A DNA stretch of 64,000 bases from an uncultured Succinatimonas sp. Lineage in GTDB: Bacteria > Pseudomonadota > Gammaproteobacteria > Enterobacterales > Succinivibrionaceae. How positions within the stretch are numbered: position 1 is the first letter of the stretch; each line of letters starts with the position of its first letter. A program made the translations under genes and the position numbers. The notes beneath the pieces are model-generated. The model was not told the DNA's origin, did not search any database, and worked only from the letters and a program-made list of their open reading frames with translations. Location: the NCBI GenBank assembly GCA_900317105.1, contig ONFP01000003.1, forward strand, positions 1-64,000, in the 5' to 3' direction. This document shows, piece after piece, positions 17,504 to 25,946 of the stretch.

Positions 17504-19345
17504 ATGCCATTTATCAAAAAAAGTTTTATTACAGAAAAGCTGTTGCCTAATGTGGCTATTGAGAAGCTGATAAATAATTATGTTCAGTTAAAAAAAGCAG
17601 GTTCAAACTACACCTGCTGCTGTCCTTTTCACCATGAGAAAACACCTTCTTTCAGTGTGACACCCTCAAAACAGATGTTCTACTGCTTTGGTTGTAAAGA
17701 ACATGGCAATGTCATTGATTTTGTAATGAAATACAAGAATCTTGGCTTTGTTGAAGCTGTAGAAGAGGTTGCTCAATTTGCGGGAATTGAGGTTGAATAC
17801 GATAAGTCATCCTCTCATTCAAAAGACGAGTATGACCGGCTGAAAGAATACTACGAGCTGATGGACAGATGCGCCTCTCTGTTTTCATCCTGCCTGAAAT
17901 CTGCAGAAGGACAAGTCGGCTACAATTATTTTAAAAACAAAAGAGGTCTTTCTGATGAAACTATTCAGAAATGCCGTCTGGGTTTTGCTCCTGCAAATCC
18001 AAGATTTCTTCAGGATGCAATCTGCAGAAATCCCGGGGATGAAAAGAAACTGATTGATCTCGGTTTACTGGTTCAGGGGCAGTACGGTGTTCATGCCATG
18101 TATCGAAACAGGGTTATGATCCCTATCTTTGATAAAAGAGGACGCATTATCTCCTTTGGTGGTAGAACCATGGGAGACGATAAGCCTAAGTACATGAACA
18201 CCAAGGAAACTGCGATTTACAGAAAGCGACAGGAACTTTTCGGTCTATATGAAAGTCTTCTGGCTAATAACAACCGCCCTCAGCGCCTGGTTGTTGTAGA
18301 AGGCTACATGGACGTAATCTCAGTTCGTCAGGCTGGCTGTTCCTATGCTGTTGCGTCTTTGGGTACAGCAACAACACCAGAGCAGATTCAGACGATGTTC
18401 CGTTATACAGATAGAATTGTTTTCTGTTATGACGGTGATAGTGCCGGTAGAAATGCAGCATGGCATGCTCTGCAGATTATTACTCCAATCATGCAGGAAG
18501 GAAAGGAGATCAGTTTTGCTTTTCTACCTCCGGAGCATGATCCCGATTCACTCGTAAGAGAAAAGGGGCTGGACGCCTTTGTAAAGTTTCTTGATGAGGC
18601 AATGAGTTATCCGGAGTTTCTGGTTCTGCATAATTCACAGTCTTTTAACCTGCAGGATCCGAATGAATTATCAATTTTTATTAATAATTCTATAAAACTT
18701 ATTGCTCAGATCCCTTTGTCTGCGGTGCAGATGGTGTGTATAAAACTTTTGTCAACACCATCGGGAATTTCAGAAAATCAGCTGTATGACATGCTTAAAG
18801 CCAATAAGGATTCTGTAAAAGAAAATAAGTCAGAGCAGAGAATAATCTCAGAATCCTTTAATAACGACAGAAAAGCAGAAGCAGGGGAAGTACTGAAAAC
18901 TCCAATGAGAAAGCTAATGGCTTTTATTGTTCAGCAGCCGATTGTTGTTTCTTCGGTATATCATGAGTTTTCTCTAGATACTTTTGTTGCCCTGTGCAAG
19001 CGAATGAACGTAAACGGAAGCTCTCATCTTGAAGGTATTCTGCAACTGATTTCTGAAAATCCAGAAATCACTCCTGCAAACTTTATTGAACTTACCAGAG
19101 GAACGGAATACGAAAAAACAGTTCGTTTCTTAATGGATGCTCCTCTGAACCTTGTTACCACAACAGGAGCCGAGCTTCCTTTCAATGACAGAATTGATTA
19201 TTTTGCGGTACTGCTGGGAGATGTTCTTTTAAAACCATTGAAAGAACGAGCTCAGATGCTGAAAATTCAGCTATCTCAGGGAAATCCGAATGCTCTTGAA
19301 GAATATGGGGTAATCCAGAGAATAATCAGAAATAATCAGAAATAG
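17504..19345 (+). CDS. dnaG: DNA primase DnaG
   Basis: 613 residues (E. coli 581). The CHC2 zinc motif is CCPFHHEKTPSF followed by MFYCFGCKEHGN. The TOPRIM catalytic core has VVVEGYMDV and CYDGDSAGR with the expected acidic residues. The C-terminal domain (from about residue 450) should contact DnaB. It makes RNA primers for replication. Its usual neighbours rpsU and rpoD are not here. The last codons contain a 10-bp tandem repeat (19321-19340) that encodes RIIRNNQK. A tRNA gene follows on the same strand. Confidence 0.97.
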   Translation: MPFIKKSFITEKLLPNVAIEKLINNYVQLKKAGSNYTCCCPFHHEKTPSFSVTPSKQMFYCFGCKEHGNVIDFVMKYKNLGFVEAVEEVAQFAGIEVEYDKSSSHSKDEYDRLKEYYELMDRCASLFSSCLKSAEGQVGYNYFKNKRGLSDETIQKCRLGFAPANPRFLQDAICRNPGDEKKLIDLGLLVQGQYGVHAMYRNRVMIPIFDKRGRIISFGGRTMGDDKPKYMNTKETAIYRKRQELFGLYESLLANNNRPQRLVVVEGYMDVISVRQAGCSYAVASLGTATTPEQIQTMFRYTDRIVFCYDGDSAGRNAAWHALQIITPIMQEGKEISFAFLPPEHDPDSLVREKGLDAFVKFLDEAMSYPEFLVLHNSQSFNLQDPNELSIFINNSIKLIAQIPLSAVQMVCIKLLSTPSGISENQLYDMLKANKDSVKENKSEQRIISESFNNDRKAEAGEVLKTPMRKLMAFIVQQPIVVSSVYHEFSLDTFVALCKRMNVNGSSHLEGILQLISENPEITPANFIELTRGTEYEKTVRFLMDAPLNLVTTTGAELPFNDRIDYFAVLLGDVLLKPLKERAQMLKIQLSQGNPNALEEYGVIQRIIRNNQK

Positions 19346-19366
19346 AAGCGTTAAACAAAGAAAAAA

Positions 19367-19393
19367 GCCTGCCATATCTTAACAATGGCAGGC
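19367..19393 (-). terminator. Terminator hairpin between dnaG and tRNA-Ile, best on the minus strand
   Basis: GCCTGCCAT (19367-19375) pairs perfectly with ATGGCAGGC (19385-19393). The A-run at 19361-19366 becomes a U-tract on the minus strand, so it would stop antisense transcription coming through the tRNA gene. On the plus strand the tail is not T-rich. Confidence 0.6.
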
Positions 19394-19400
19394 TAATTCC

Positions 19401-19429
19401 TTGACTGATAAATATAAAATAGGTAAAAT
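19401..19429 (+). promoter_or_regulatory. Sigma-70 promoter of tRNA-Ile
   Basis: TTGACT (19401-19406), 17-nt spacer, TAAAAT (19424-19429), 15 nt before the mature 5' end of the tRNA. Confidence 0.75.
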
Positions 19430-19444
19430 ACTTCTTCGAAATAT

Positions 19445-19521
19445 GGCCCATTAGCTCAGTTGGTCAGAGCAGACGACTCATAATCGTTTGGTCTCCCGTT
19501 CAAGTCGGGAATGGGCCACCA
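19445..19521 (+). tRNA. ileX: tRNA-Ile2 (anticodon CAT, lysidine-modified)
   Basis: 77 nt including encoded CCA. The acceptor stem GGCCCAT pairs with ATGGGCC. The anticodon loop is CTCATAA. CAT could mean Met, but the acceptor stem GGCCC and the anticodon arm around GACTCATAATCG match the E. coli tRNA-Ile2 pattern rather than elongator tRNA-Met. TilS would be needed to convert C34 to lysidine. Confidence 0.88.
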
Positions 19522-19528
19522 CTCCATT

Positions 19529-19550
19529 AAATCTATTCAGATTTCTTTTT
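19529..19550 (+). terminator. Weak terminator of tRNA-Ile overlapping the 3' end of the facing gene
   Basis: AAATCT (19529-19534), loop ATTC, AGATTT (19539-19544), then CTTTTT. It overlaps the stop codon of the convergent lipoprotein gene. Confidence 0.5.
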
Positions 19551-20048
19551 CTCTAATACAGTTGGACACTTACTCATACTGTCTTTTGTTGCAGTTACGT
19601 AATGACCGTTTTCTTCAACCATCACGGAACCGTTTGTACTTCCAGTTACAAGACGAACTTTCTTGCCGACCCCGTACATACAGGAGAATGGCATATCAAC
19701 AATCATTGGGCCATTTTCTGTCTCAATTGTCATTCTTACACCGTCAGTTCTATCTGCCAGCATTGAATAACCTTTTCCTGCAAGTAAACCAGCTCCTGCT
19801 CCAACAAGTGTTCCTGTGGTATGACCGTTGAGCATATTACCGACGATCGCTCCTGCAACAGCTCCCATTACCGCATTGGTAGAGGAATCCTGCTGTTTGT
19901 TATTCATATCTACACGTTCAATATCTGTAATTGTTCCGTCATAAAAGGTATTTACAGAGCCCGCTTCAGTGGTTGGGTTAGTACAGCCGTTTATGGCTAG
20001 GACAGATGCTGCAATTACGACTGCTGGTAAAGAATATTTATAATTCAT
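19533..20048 (-). CDS. SlyB/Pcp-like outer-membrane lipoprotein with glycine-zipper domain
   Basis: 171 residues from the ATG at 20046-20048, preceded by AAGGA. A lipoprotein signal (MNYKYSLPAVVIAASVLAING then Cys) is followed by DGTITDIERVD and a glycine-zipper pair (NAVMGAVAGAIVGNML, GTLVGAGAGLLAG), then a beta-rich tail. This matches the SlyB layout, including the INDV-type segment before the zipper. SlyB proteins stabilise the outer membrane under PhoPQ-type stress in enterics. Two tail cysteines (CMYG and KCPT) are unusual and may form a disulfide. A longer frame to 20081 is disfavoured. Confidence 0.75.
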   Translation of the reverse strand: MNYKYSLPAVVIAASVLAINGCTNPTTEAGSVNTFYDGTITDIERVDMNNKQQDSSTNAVMGAVAGAIVGNMLNGHTTGTLVGAGAGLLAGKGYSMLADRTDGVRMTIETENGPMIVDMPFSCMYGVGKKVRLVTGSTNGSVMVEENGHYVTATKDSMSKCPTVLEKKKSE

Positions 20049-20153
20049 GATTTTTATGTCCTTGTAGTAAGTTCTCACCAAACGTTATTTTAGGAATATT
20101 ATCTCATTTTTGCTAAAATCGTTTCTGTTAAAAATAAAAAAAATGTTCAGTAT

Positions 20154-21524
20154 ATGTCTAAGAAAAGTATAGTTTATAAGAATTATCAAAATCCTGTTAA
20201 AATCAAGATTTCTGAAGTTAACTCCTTCGGACAGGGCATTGCTTATTATGAAGATAGCGAAATTTATGTAGAAGGCGCCCTTGAAGGAGAGGTCCTTCTT
20301 GTTGAGATCGGAGAGCCTTTTGCAAATGGCTCTAAAAGAAGACCGGGAAGAATTTTATCCTTTATAAGCAAATCAAAGGACAGAGCTGAAAATTTCAATG
20401 AACTGGAGCATCCTTCCCTATATGCCTATGGTCACATGACTTATGAGGCAACATTGAGAAAAAAGAAACAGGATATTATTTCTGCGGTAAAGAAAGCAGG
20501 CTTATCTTCTGAGCTTGTGGAAGATGTTCATCCCTGTGATATATCTAAGCCATCAAGATATAAATCCATAAGACATTTTTCTCTTGAAAACGGCAGAATT
20601 ATTAATGGATTCTTTAAGAGTCGTTCTCATGAAGTTATTGAAATAAGATCATCCAAATATGAACCTGCCTGGTTTTCCGAGTTTGCTTCCGCGTTATGTG
20701 CAAAGCTGACGGAACAGAACATCTCTGTGTATGATGAAGCATCCTGCAATGGAGAATTGAGAGCTCTTTATTTAAGAGATACTCTTGAGGGAAAATTATG
20801 CACTCTGATCCTGTCTTCAAAGGCTTCTGATGCATTAAAACTTTCTTATCTGAATACGGCCAGACAGTTTGGAATTGATTCCATATACATAAACGTTAAT
20901 TCTGACAGGGGCAACCGAATTCTTGGTGATACCACTTATCTTGTGGACGGAAAGGAGACTGTAGAACTTCCTTTATGCGGATATAGATTTGCTGCTGGAC
21001 CTCATACCTTTTTGCAGGTTAACTATCCGGTTGCATGTCAGTTGTATGAGGAAGCTGTTAGCTGGTGTGGAGAGGATAAAGAGTCAGTTGCTCTGGATTT
21101 ATGCTGTGGCGTAGGTACTATGTCACTGTGTCTTAGTCCTTTCTTCAAAGAGGTGTACGGCCTGGAAATAGTGGAGGAATCAATTAGTGCTGCAAAGAAC
21201 AACGCCCGCCTCAATGGAGTGGAGAACGTGTTCTTTGAGGTAGCTGATATTACTAAAGGCCTTACTGATCAGCTTAGAAAGAAAAATATTCGAGCAATTA
21301 TCTGTGATCCTGCAAGAGCAGGAATTGGAGAGAAAGCCTGTCTTCAGTTATGCAGGCTGAAAGCCCCTTTGAAACTGGCTTACATTTTCTGCTCTCTGAC
21401 AGCTCTGTCTCGAGATTTGATGACTTTGTATGCAAACGGCTTTAAGGTTAAAGCAGTAAAAAGCTTTGATATGTTTCCTTTCTCTTCGCATGTGGAGACT
21501 ATTTGTCTTCTTGAGAAGATGTAA
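20154..21524 (+). CDS. TrmA/RlmD-family RNA uracil-C5 methyltransferase without Fe-S cysteines
   Basis: 456 residues. A TRAM domain (about 12-75: ISEVNSFGQGIAYYED, GALEGEVLLVEIGEPF) is followed by a linker and a class I methyltransferase domain with ALDLCCGVGTMSLCL (motif I), ICDPARAGIGEKAC, and IFCSLTALSRDL carrying the nucleophilic Cys. The C-x5-C-x2-C cluster found in RlmD and RlmC is missing. The window also has a canonical RlmD at 59258-60607, so this is a second, divergent paralogue. Target rRNA or tRNA position cannot be told. The DPARAG and FCSL variants of the usual DPPRxG and SCNP motifs suggest altered substrate choice. Confidence 0.8.
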   Translation: MSKKSIVYKNYQNPVKIKISEVNSFGQGIAYYEDSEIYVEGALEGEVLLVEIGEPFANGSKRRPGRILSFISKSKDRAENFNELEHPSLYAYGHMTYEATLRKKKQDIISAVKKAGLSSELVEDVHPCDISKPSRYKSIRHFSLENGRIINGFFKSRSHEVIEIRSSKYEPAWFSEFASALCAKLTEQNISVYDEASCNGELRALYLRDTLEGKLCTLILSSKASDALKLSYLNTARQFGIDSIYINVNSDRGNRILGDTTYLVDGKETVELPLCGYRFAAGPHTFLQVNYPVACQLYEEAVSWCGEDKESVALDLCCGVGTMSLCLSPFFKEVYGLEIVEESISAAKNNARLNGVENVFFEVADITKGLTDQLRKKNIRAIICDPARAGIGEKACLQLCRLKAPLKLAYIFCSLTALSRDLMTLYANGFKVKAVKSFDMFPFSSHVETICLLEKM

Positions 21525-21571
21525 TATTCTCAAAACTCAGTCCATTAAGAACGGAGTTAAAAACAAAAAGG

Positions 21572-22087
21572 CTACATTGTACCAGTTTGCAAAGAATCAA
21601 CTCTTTCCAGAAGTAGAAGTTTTTCTTTTCGTTCAAGTCCTCCGGAGTATCCGGTAAGTTTACCTCCTGAGCCTATGATCCTATGGCATGGAATGATTAT
21701 CGCTATAGGATTATGTCCGACAGCTCTTCCTACAGCCTGAGCGGACATGTGACGCTGTCCCTGTTCTGCTGCGAGCCTTTTGGCTATTTCGCCATAGGTT
21801 GTGGTTTGTCCGTATGGAATTTTTTGTAATTCATTCCATACTCTTTCCTGAAAGGCTGTACCTTTAAAAGTTATTTCCGGACTAAAGTTAGGACACCTTC
21901 CTGCAAAATAAATAGCAAGCCAGTTCTTTGCAAGCGTGAATACCGGCAACTCTTTCTCTGAGTGAGGACTATCCATTGTTCCTGCATAGTTGTTCTGATC
22001 AAAAAAACACAGTCCTGTCAGTTTTGTACCGTCACTAGAAAGTGTTATCTTTCCAAGAGGCGACTCATAGTAATTTACAAAGTCCAT
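21572..22087 (-). CDS. ogt: Methylated-DNA--protein-cysteine methyltransferase
   Basis: 171 residues. The active-site PCHRIIGSGG motif with acceptor Cys is intact, preceded by VGRAVGHNPIAIII (recognition helix and approach). The N-terminus MDFVNYYESPLGKITL matches the Ogt type; no AdaA-like regulatory domain is present. It repairs O6-alkylguanine in a suicide reaction. GGAG stands 5 nt before the ATG. It is convergent with the methyltransferase at 20154-21524. Confidence 0.93.
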   Translation of the reverse strand: MDFVNYYESPLGKITLSSDGTKLTGLCFFDQNNYAGTMDSPHSEKELPVFTLAKNWLAIYFAGRCPNFSPEITFKGTAFQERVWNELQKIPYGQTTTYGEIAKRLAAEQGQRHMSAQAVGRAVGHNPIAIIIPCHRIIGSGGKLTGYSGGLERKEKLLLLERVDSLQTGTM

Positions 22088-22269
22088 TTATCTCCAATTT
22101 TTTGTACTGATGATACTTTGATAAGACTATTATTTGCCTCTTCTCCATAAAAATACAGTCTTGTGAGCTATTTCTAGGCTTGTTTTTACCGAAAGTGATA
22201 AGGTTAAAGGGAAATAAAGCAAATTTAATCAGAAAAATTTCTCGACAGTTTTTTGAGGATGTGAAAAAC

Positions 22270-24219
22270 ATGTCTTACGGCTTACAGATTGCTTCTTTTA
22301 TTATCATCTTCATTGTGGTAATGGAGTTTTATCGTTACAGAAGGTTGAAGCTGTACACTACAAAAATGTTTGAGGTTCTGATTTTCTTTTCAGCTTTAAG
22401 TATTCTGTTTAAATCTCTATGTCTGTTTTCATATTACCATCCGGAATACTTCACCATATTAAGTACCAAGATAGTTCACCAGCTTTTCTTTGTTACTGTA
22501 AATATCAATATCTGGCTGATTTATATGTATATTGATCTTAGAACCAGATCAATTAAAAACTATACAAATGCGCAGTTTGTACTGAGAACTCTTCCTCTGT
22601 GTGTATCTTTTCTTATGGTTATTTTTGGAGATATAGGTTACCATTCAGAGGGAGATGAAGCCTACTCTTATGGGATAATCTCTCAAAGCAGCTATCTGGC
22701 TTTTGCCTGTTATTTCCTGCTTATTGTTTTTATGCTTTTAAGGTCAGATCCTTCGAAGGAAAAACGTTTCTACTATGAATATGTTTTATTTCTTTTTATC
22801 TGGCTTGTAACAGCGACAGTTCAGTATTTCTTCCCTTTTATGCACCTGTCATCAGCTTCGTCATGTGTGGCAGTGCTGTGTTTCTATCTGATTTTTGAAA
22901 ACCCTAAGGAGCATACGGATAAGGATATACCATCGGCTTTTTCAAGATATTCATTTGAATATACAATTCAGGAGTTTTTTAAACTCAGACGCCATTTCTG
23001 GGTGATTAATTTTTCTCTGCAGAATGTTGAGTCAATCAGAGCAACTTATGGTCAGAAAGTCTGCTTAGAATGCATAGAAAAGGCAATTATGACGATTCCT
23101 GAATTTAAAAGCCGCAATATTTTCAGAACCCTTGAATACAGTTTCGGTTTCATAATTAGCTCAAAAGAAGATCTTGAGCATCTTTATGGTAACTACAAAT
23201 TATCAGATAGAACTCTGCTGCTGTCAGATTACATGGTAACACCTTCTTTTTCAGTCTGTTCTGTTGAATGTCCTAATATCGTGTCTGATTCAGAAGATCT
23301 GATGGATTTGCTTTCATTTTGTAGAAATGCAGATGAATATGGTAATAATCACTCCATTCAGGTAATTGACAAGGCAACTGCAGATCGGAGAGAGTATAGA
23401 GAGGAGATTGAAACTCTACTTCAGAAAGCCATTGATGAGGATGGTTTTGATGTGTATTTCCAGCCAATTATCAATTCTGTTTCTAGAAAATGCGTATATC
23501 TTGAGGCTTTGATAAGACTTAAGGCCGAATCATCTCAGGGGTATGTTTCTCCTGATGTATTTATTCCTATTGCCGAGAAAAAAGGTCTAATCTATCAGCT
23601 CGGTGACAGAGTAATAAACAAGGTCTGCAGTTTTATCAGAAAATACAATCTGGATAAGAAAAATATTATTCAAGGAATTGCTGTAAATCTGTCGGGAATA
23701 CAGCTCTCAGAGCCATCATTACCTTATCGTCTGCATCAGGCTGTTAAGAACTATAATCTTTCTCCTAAGTTTATATTTTTTGAAGTCACAGAAACCGCTG
23801 CGGTTCATTCTGGAAAAATTGCTCAGTCTAATATATCTAAGTTAAGAAAATTAGGATATAAGCTGTCAATGGATGATTTTGGCACTGGATATTCTAATTT
23901 CTACAATATGGCCTCTATCAGTTATGATTTAATCAAGATTGATAAATCTCTGATCTGGCAGGCATTTGATGAAAAAAATAGAAAATCTATGACGGTTCTT
24001 CTGTCTATCATCAACCTGGTTCATTCGATAGGCTGCTCTATTGTGGCTGAAGGTGTTGAAACTGATGCACAGGCAAATTATTTTAAGGAATGCGGAATTG
24101 AGTTTCTACAGGGCTTTTATTTTTCAAGACCTTTACCGTCAGATTTGATTCTTGAGTATCTTGAGAAGAATTCAGAGATACACTGTCCGCTGGAATCTTT
24201 AAATATTATCAGTCATTAA
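22270..24219 (+). CDS. Membrane-bound c-di-GMP phosphodiesterase (EAL) with degenerate GGDEF-like domain
   Basis: 649 residues from the ATG at 22270; a TTG at 22180 gives a basic leader without good support. Residues 1-220 hold about seven hydrophobic helices, a 7TM-type sensor. Residues about 235-375 resemble a GGDEF fold without the GGDEF signature. The EAL domain has EALIRL (E412), AVNLSGIQL, FEVTETAA, DDFGTGYSN, KIDKSL and AEGVETDAQ, so the metal and catalytic residues look complete. It should hydrolyse c-di-GMP in response to a membrane signal, affecting adhesion or motility. No diguanylate cyclase lies nearby. Confidence 0.88.
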   Translation: MSYGLQIASFIIIFIVVMEFYRYRRLKLYTTKMFEVLIFFSALSILFKSLCLFSYYHPEYFTILSTKIVHQLFFVTVNINIWLIYMYIDLRTRSIKNYTNAQFVLRTLPLCVSFLMVIFGDIGYHSEGDEAYSYGIISQSSYLAFACYFLLIVFMLLRSDPSKEKRFYYEYVLFLFIWLVTATVQYFFPFMHLSSASSCVAVLCFYLIFENPKEHTDKDIPSAFSRYSFEYTIQEFFKLRRHFWVINFSLQNVESIRATYGQKVCLECIEKAIMTIPEFKSRNIFRTLEYSFGFIISSKEDLEHLYGNYKLSDRTLLLSDYMVTPSFSVCSVECPNIVSDSEDLMDLLSFCRNADEYGNNHSIQVIDKATADRREYREEIETLLQKAIDEDGFDVYFQPIINSVSRKCVYLEALIRLKAESSQGYVSPDVFIPIAEKKGLIYQLGDRVINKVCSFIRKYNLDKKNIIQGIAVNLSGIQLSEPSLPYRLHQAVKNYNLSPKFIFFEVTETAAVHSGKIAQSNISKLRKLGYKLSMDDFGTGYSNFYNMASISYDLIKIDKSLIWQAFDEKNRKSMTVLLSIINLVHSIGCSIVAEGVETDAQANYFKECGIEFLQGFYFSRPLPSDLILEYLEKNSEIHCPLESLNIISH

Positions 24220-24248
24220 AAGATATTTACTCGCCGAGCGGAATGAAA

Positions 24249-24269
24249 ACCTCCCGCGTGTGGGGAGGT
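24249..24269 (-). terminator. Terminator of the pyrBI transcript
   Basis: ACCTCCC (24249-24255) pairs with GGGAGGT (24263-24269). On the minus strand the stem is followed by TTTTC. Confidence 0.65.
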
Positions 24270-24284
24270 CTGTGTTGTTTGAAA

Positions 24285-24782
24285 TTATGCTCCTAGTCCG
24301 TTGAACTCAAGTACAACTTCTCTAGAAAAGACTCTTTCGCAGTAGCGGCATTTCATCTGGATCTGATTTCCTTCTGTAGAAATCTTAAAACGAGCATTTG
24401 CATCTTTTTCCTCGTTGGTGATGCAGTTGCTGTTTGGACATTTGAAAACACCTACAGTTTCTGCTGGCAGTCTTAATTTGTATTTATCTACTACCTTGTA
24501 GTCCTCAATCTGATTGATGGTTGCATTTGGAGCTAGAACTGCAATCTGTTCTGTTTGTGCTGGAGAAAATACAACATCAGCAATCTTAATGATATCTTTC
24601 TTGCCGAGATCACCTGAGCGCAGGTTGAATCCAACAGTAAGCTGATTGCCTTTCCCCAGGAATTTAAACATACGAATGATATTGATTGCCTGTCCAGGGG
24701 CAATATGATCGATTACAGTTCCGTTAGCAATAGCCTCAACAAGGAGTTTTGATTTGTTGTTTTCTACATGAGCTTCTGACAT
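24285..24782 (-). CDS. pyrI: Aspartate carbamoyltransferase regulatory chain
   Basis: 165 residues (E. coli 153). Allosteric domain begins with IANGTVIDHIAPGQA; the zinc domain has CPNSNCITNEEK and MKCRYCERVF, giving the four Cys ligands. It binds ATP/CTP/UTP and holds the catalytic trimers together. The start is 1 nt from the pyrB stop, and its AAGGAG site lies within the end of pyrB. Confidence 0.97.
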   Translation of the reverse strand: MSEAHVENNKSKLLVEAIANGTVIDHIAPGQAINIIRMFKFLGKGNQLTVGFNLRSGDLGKKDIIKIADVVFSPAQTEQIAVLAPNATINQIEDYKVVDKYKLRLPAETVGVFKCPNSNCITNEEKDANARFKISTEGNQIQMKCRYCERVFSREVVLEFNGLGA

Positions 24783-24783
24783 C

Positions 24784-25707
24784 TTAAATCTCCTTGTTCA
24801 GAACTAGTGAAAGAATAGCTTCGCGGGCATATACACCGTTAGCTGCCTGTTTGAAGTAATATGCGTAAGGGGTATCATCTACAGAAGAAACAATTTCATC
24901 AATTCTTGGCAGAGGGTGAAGAATCTTCATGTTTTCCTTTGCATCTGCAAGTGTTTCTGGGGTAAGGATGTATTTTGATTTTAAGTGTTGATACTCTGTT
25001 TCATCGAATCTTTCTTTCTGAACACGAGTCATGTAAAGAATATCAATCTTTGGCATTACTTCTTCTAGACTGCTGTGTACTGAGAAAGTAATACCTCTCT
25101 TGGTCAGATCATCAAGAATGTACTGAGGCATTGCCAGTGATTCTGGAGAAACCAGATAAATTCTTGCATTGTATAAGGATAAGGCTTCTGCCAGAGAGTG
25201 TACTGTACGCCCATACTTCAGATCACCGACAAAGGCGATTGAAATATCCTCAAGTCTGCCCTGAGTTTCCATTATGGTAAACAGATCTAGCATGGTCTGA
25301 GATGGATGCTGGTTTGAACCGTCACCTGCGTTGATAACAGGCACAGGTGATATATCTGCAGCTAATCTTGCGGCACCTTCCTTGTTATGTCTTATTACAA
25401 GGGCATCTGTGTAGGAGGTGATGATTCTCATAGAGTCCATGAAGGTCTCGCCTTTCTTTCCTAATGAGGTGTTGGCCGCATCAGGGAATCCGATAACTCT
25501 TCCGCCTAGTCTCTGAATAGCAGTTTCAAATGAAAGACGGGTCCTGGTTGAGCCTTCAAAGAAAGTTACACCGATAAGTTTGTCTTTTAACAGATCAGTG
25601 CGTGGATTCTTCTTAAGCTCAAACGCAGTTTTAAGAATTAATTCGATATGGTCTTTAGAGAATTCAGATATAGAGATTATATCTTTTTGGAAAAGTGGAT
25701 TTGTCAT
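24784..25707 (-). CDS. pyrB: Aspartate carbamoyltransferase catalytic chain
   Basis: 307 residues (E. coli 311). Carbamoyl-phosphate loop [24 protein letters not shown] (80s loop) and [10 protein letters not shown] are intact. It catalyses the first committed step of pyrimidine synthesis as the ATCase holoenzyme with PyrI. A 10-bp leader hairpin and a TATAAT box lie upstream, suggesting control in the leader, but no pyrL-like leader peptide was found. Confidence 0.97.
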   Translation of the reverse strand: MTNPLFQKDIISISEFSKDHIELILKTAFELKKNPRTDLLKDKLIGVTFFEGSTRTRLSFETAIQRLGGRVIGFPDAANTSLGKKGETFMDSMRIITSYTDALVIRHNKEGAARLAADISPVPVINAGDGSNQHPSQTMLDLFTIMETQGRLEDISIAFVGDLKYGRTVHSLAEALSLYNARIYLVSPESLAMPQYILDDLTKRGITFSVHSSLEEVMPKIDILYMTRVQKERFDETEYQHLKSKYILTPETLADAKENMKILHPLPRIDEIVSSVDDTPYAYYFKQAANGVYAREAILSLVLNKEI

Positions 25708-25755
25708 GTTTTGTCCCTTTACTGTTAGAAAACCAGCAAGAACTGGGACGCATTC

Positions 25756-25803
25756 GCTTTCAGGAGCGCTTGCGTTTACGCTGTTCCTGAAAGCTACATT
25801 ATA
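25756..25803 (-). promoter_or_regulatory. pyrB promoter -10 box and leader hairpin
   Basis: TATAAT on the minus strand at 25798-25803. Just downstream, GCTTTCAGGA (minus-strand sense, 25785-25794) pairs perfectly over 10 bp with 25756-25765, with inner AGCG/CGCT pairing. A small CCAG/CTGG hairpin followed by TTTTC (about 25730-25745) could be a weak attenuator. Confidence 0.5.
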
Positions 25804-25946
25804 CTCTAGAAGACATTTTTTTTGTGAAGTTGCGGAAATTTAAATCTAGATGGTTACTAACCGCCTGAAAAATCGCTTTTTACTTAAGATGCATCTAAAT
25901 TTAATTTGCACTAAAAATGTGCTGACAATACAATATGTATTTTAAA

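Noticed and set aside
19321..19340. Tandem 10-bp repeat at the end of dnaG as a regulatory repeat or CRISPR-like unit
   Set aside because: Only two copies, in frame within the coding sequence and without spacers.
19445..19521. tRNA with CAT anticodon as elongator tRNA-Met
   Set aside because: Acceptor stem and anticodon arm match the tRNA-Ile2 pattern rather than tRNA-Met.
22180..22269. TTG-started extension of the EAL protein
   Set aside because: No ribosome binding site, basic unstructured residues, and a better ATG at 22270 directly before the first membrane helix.
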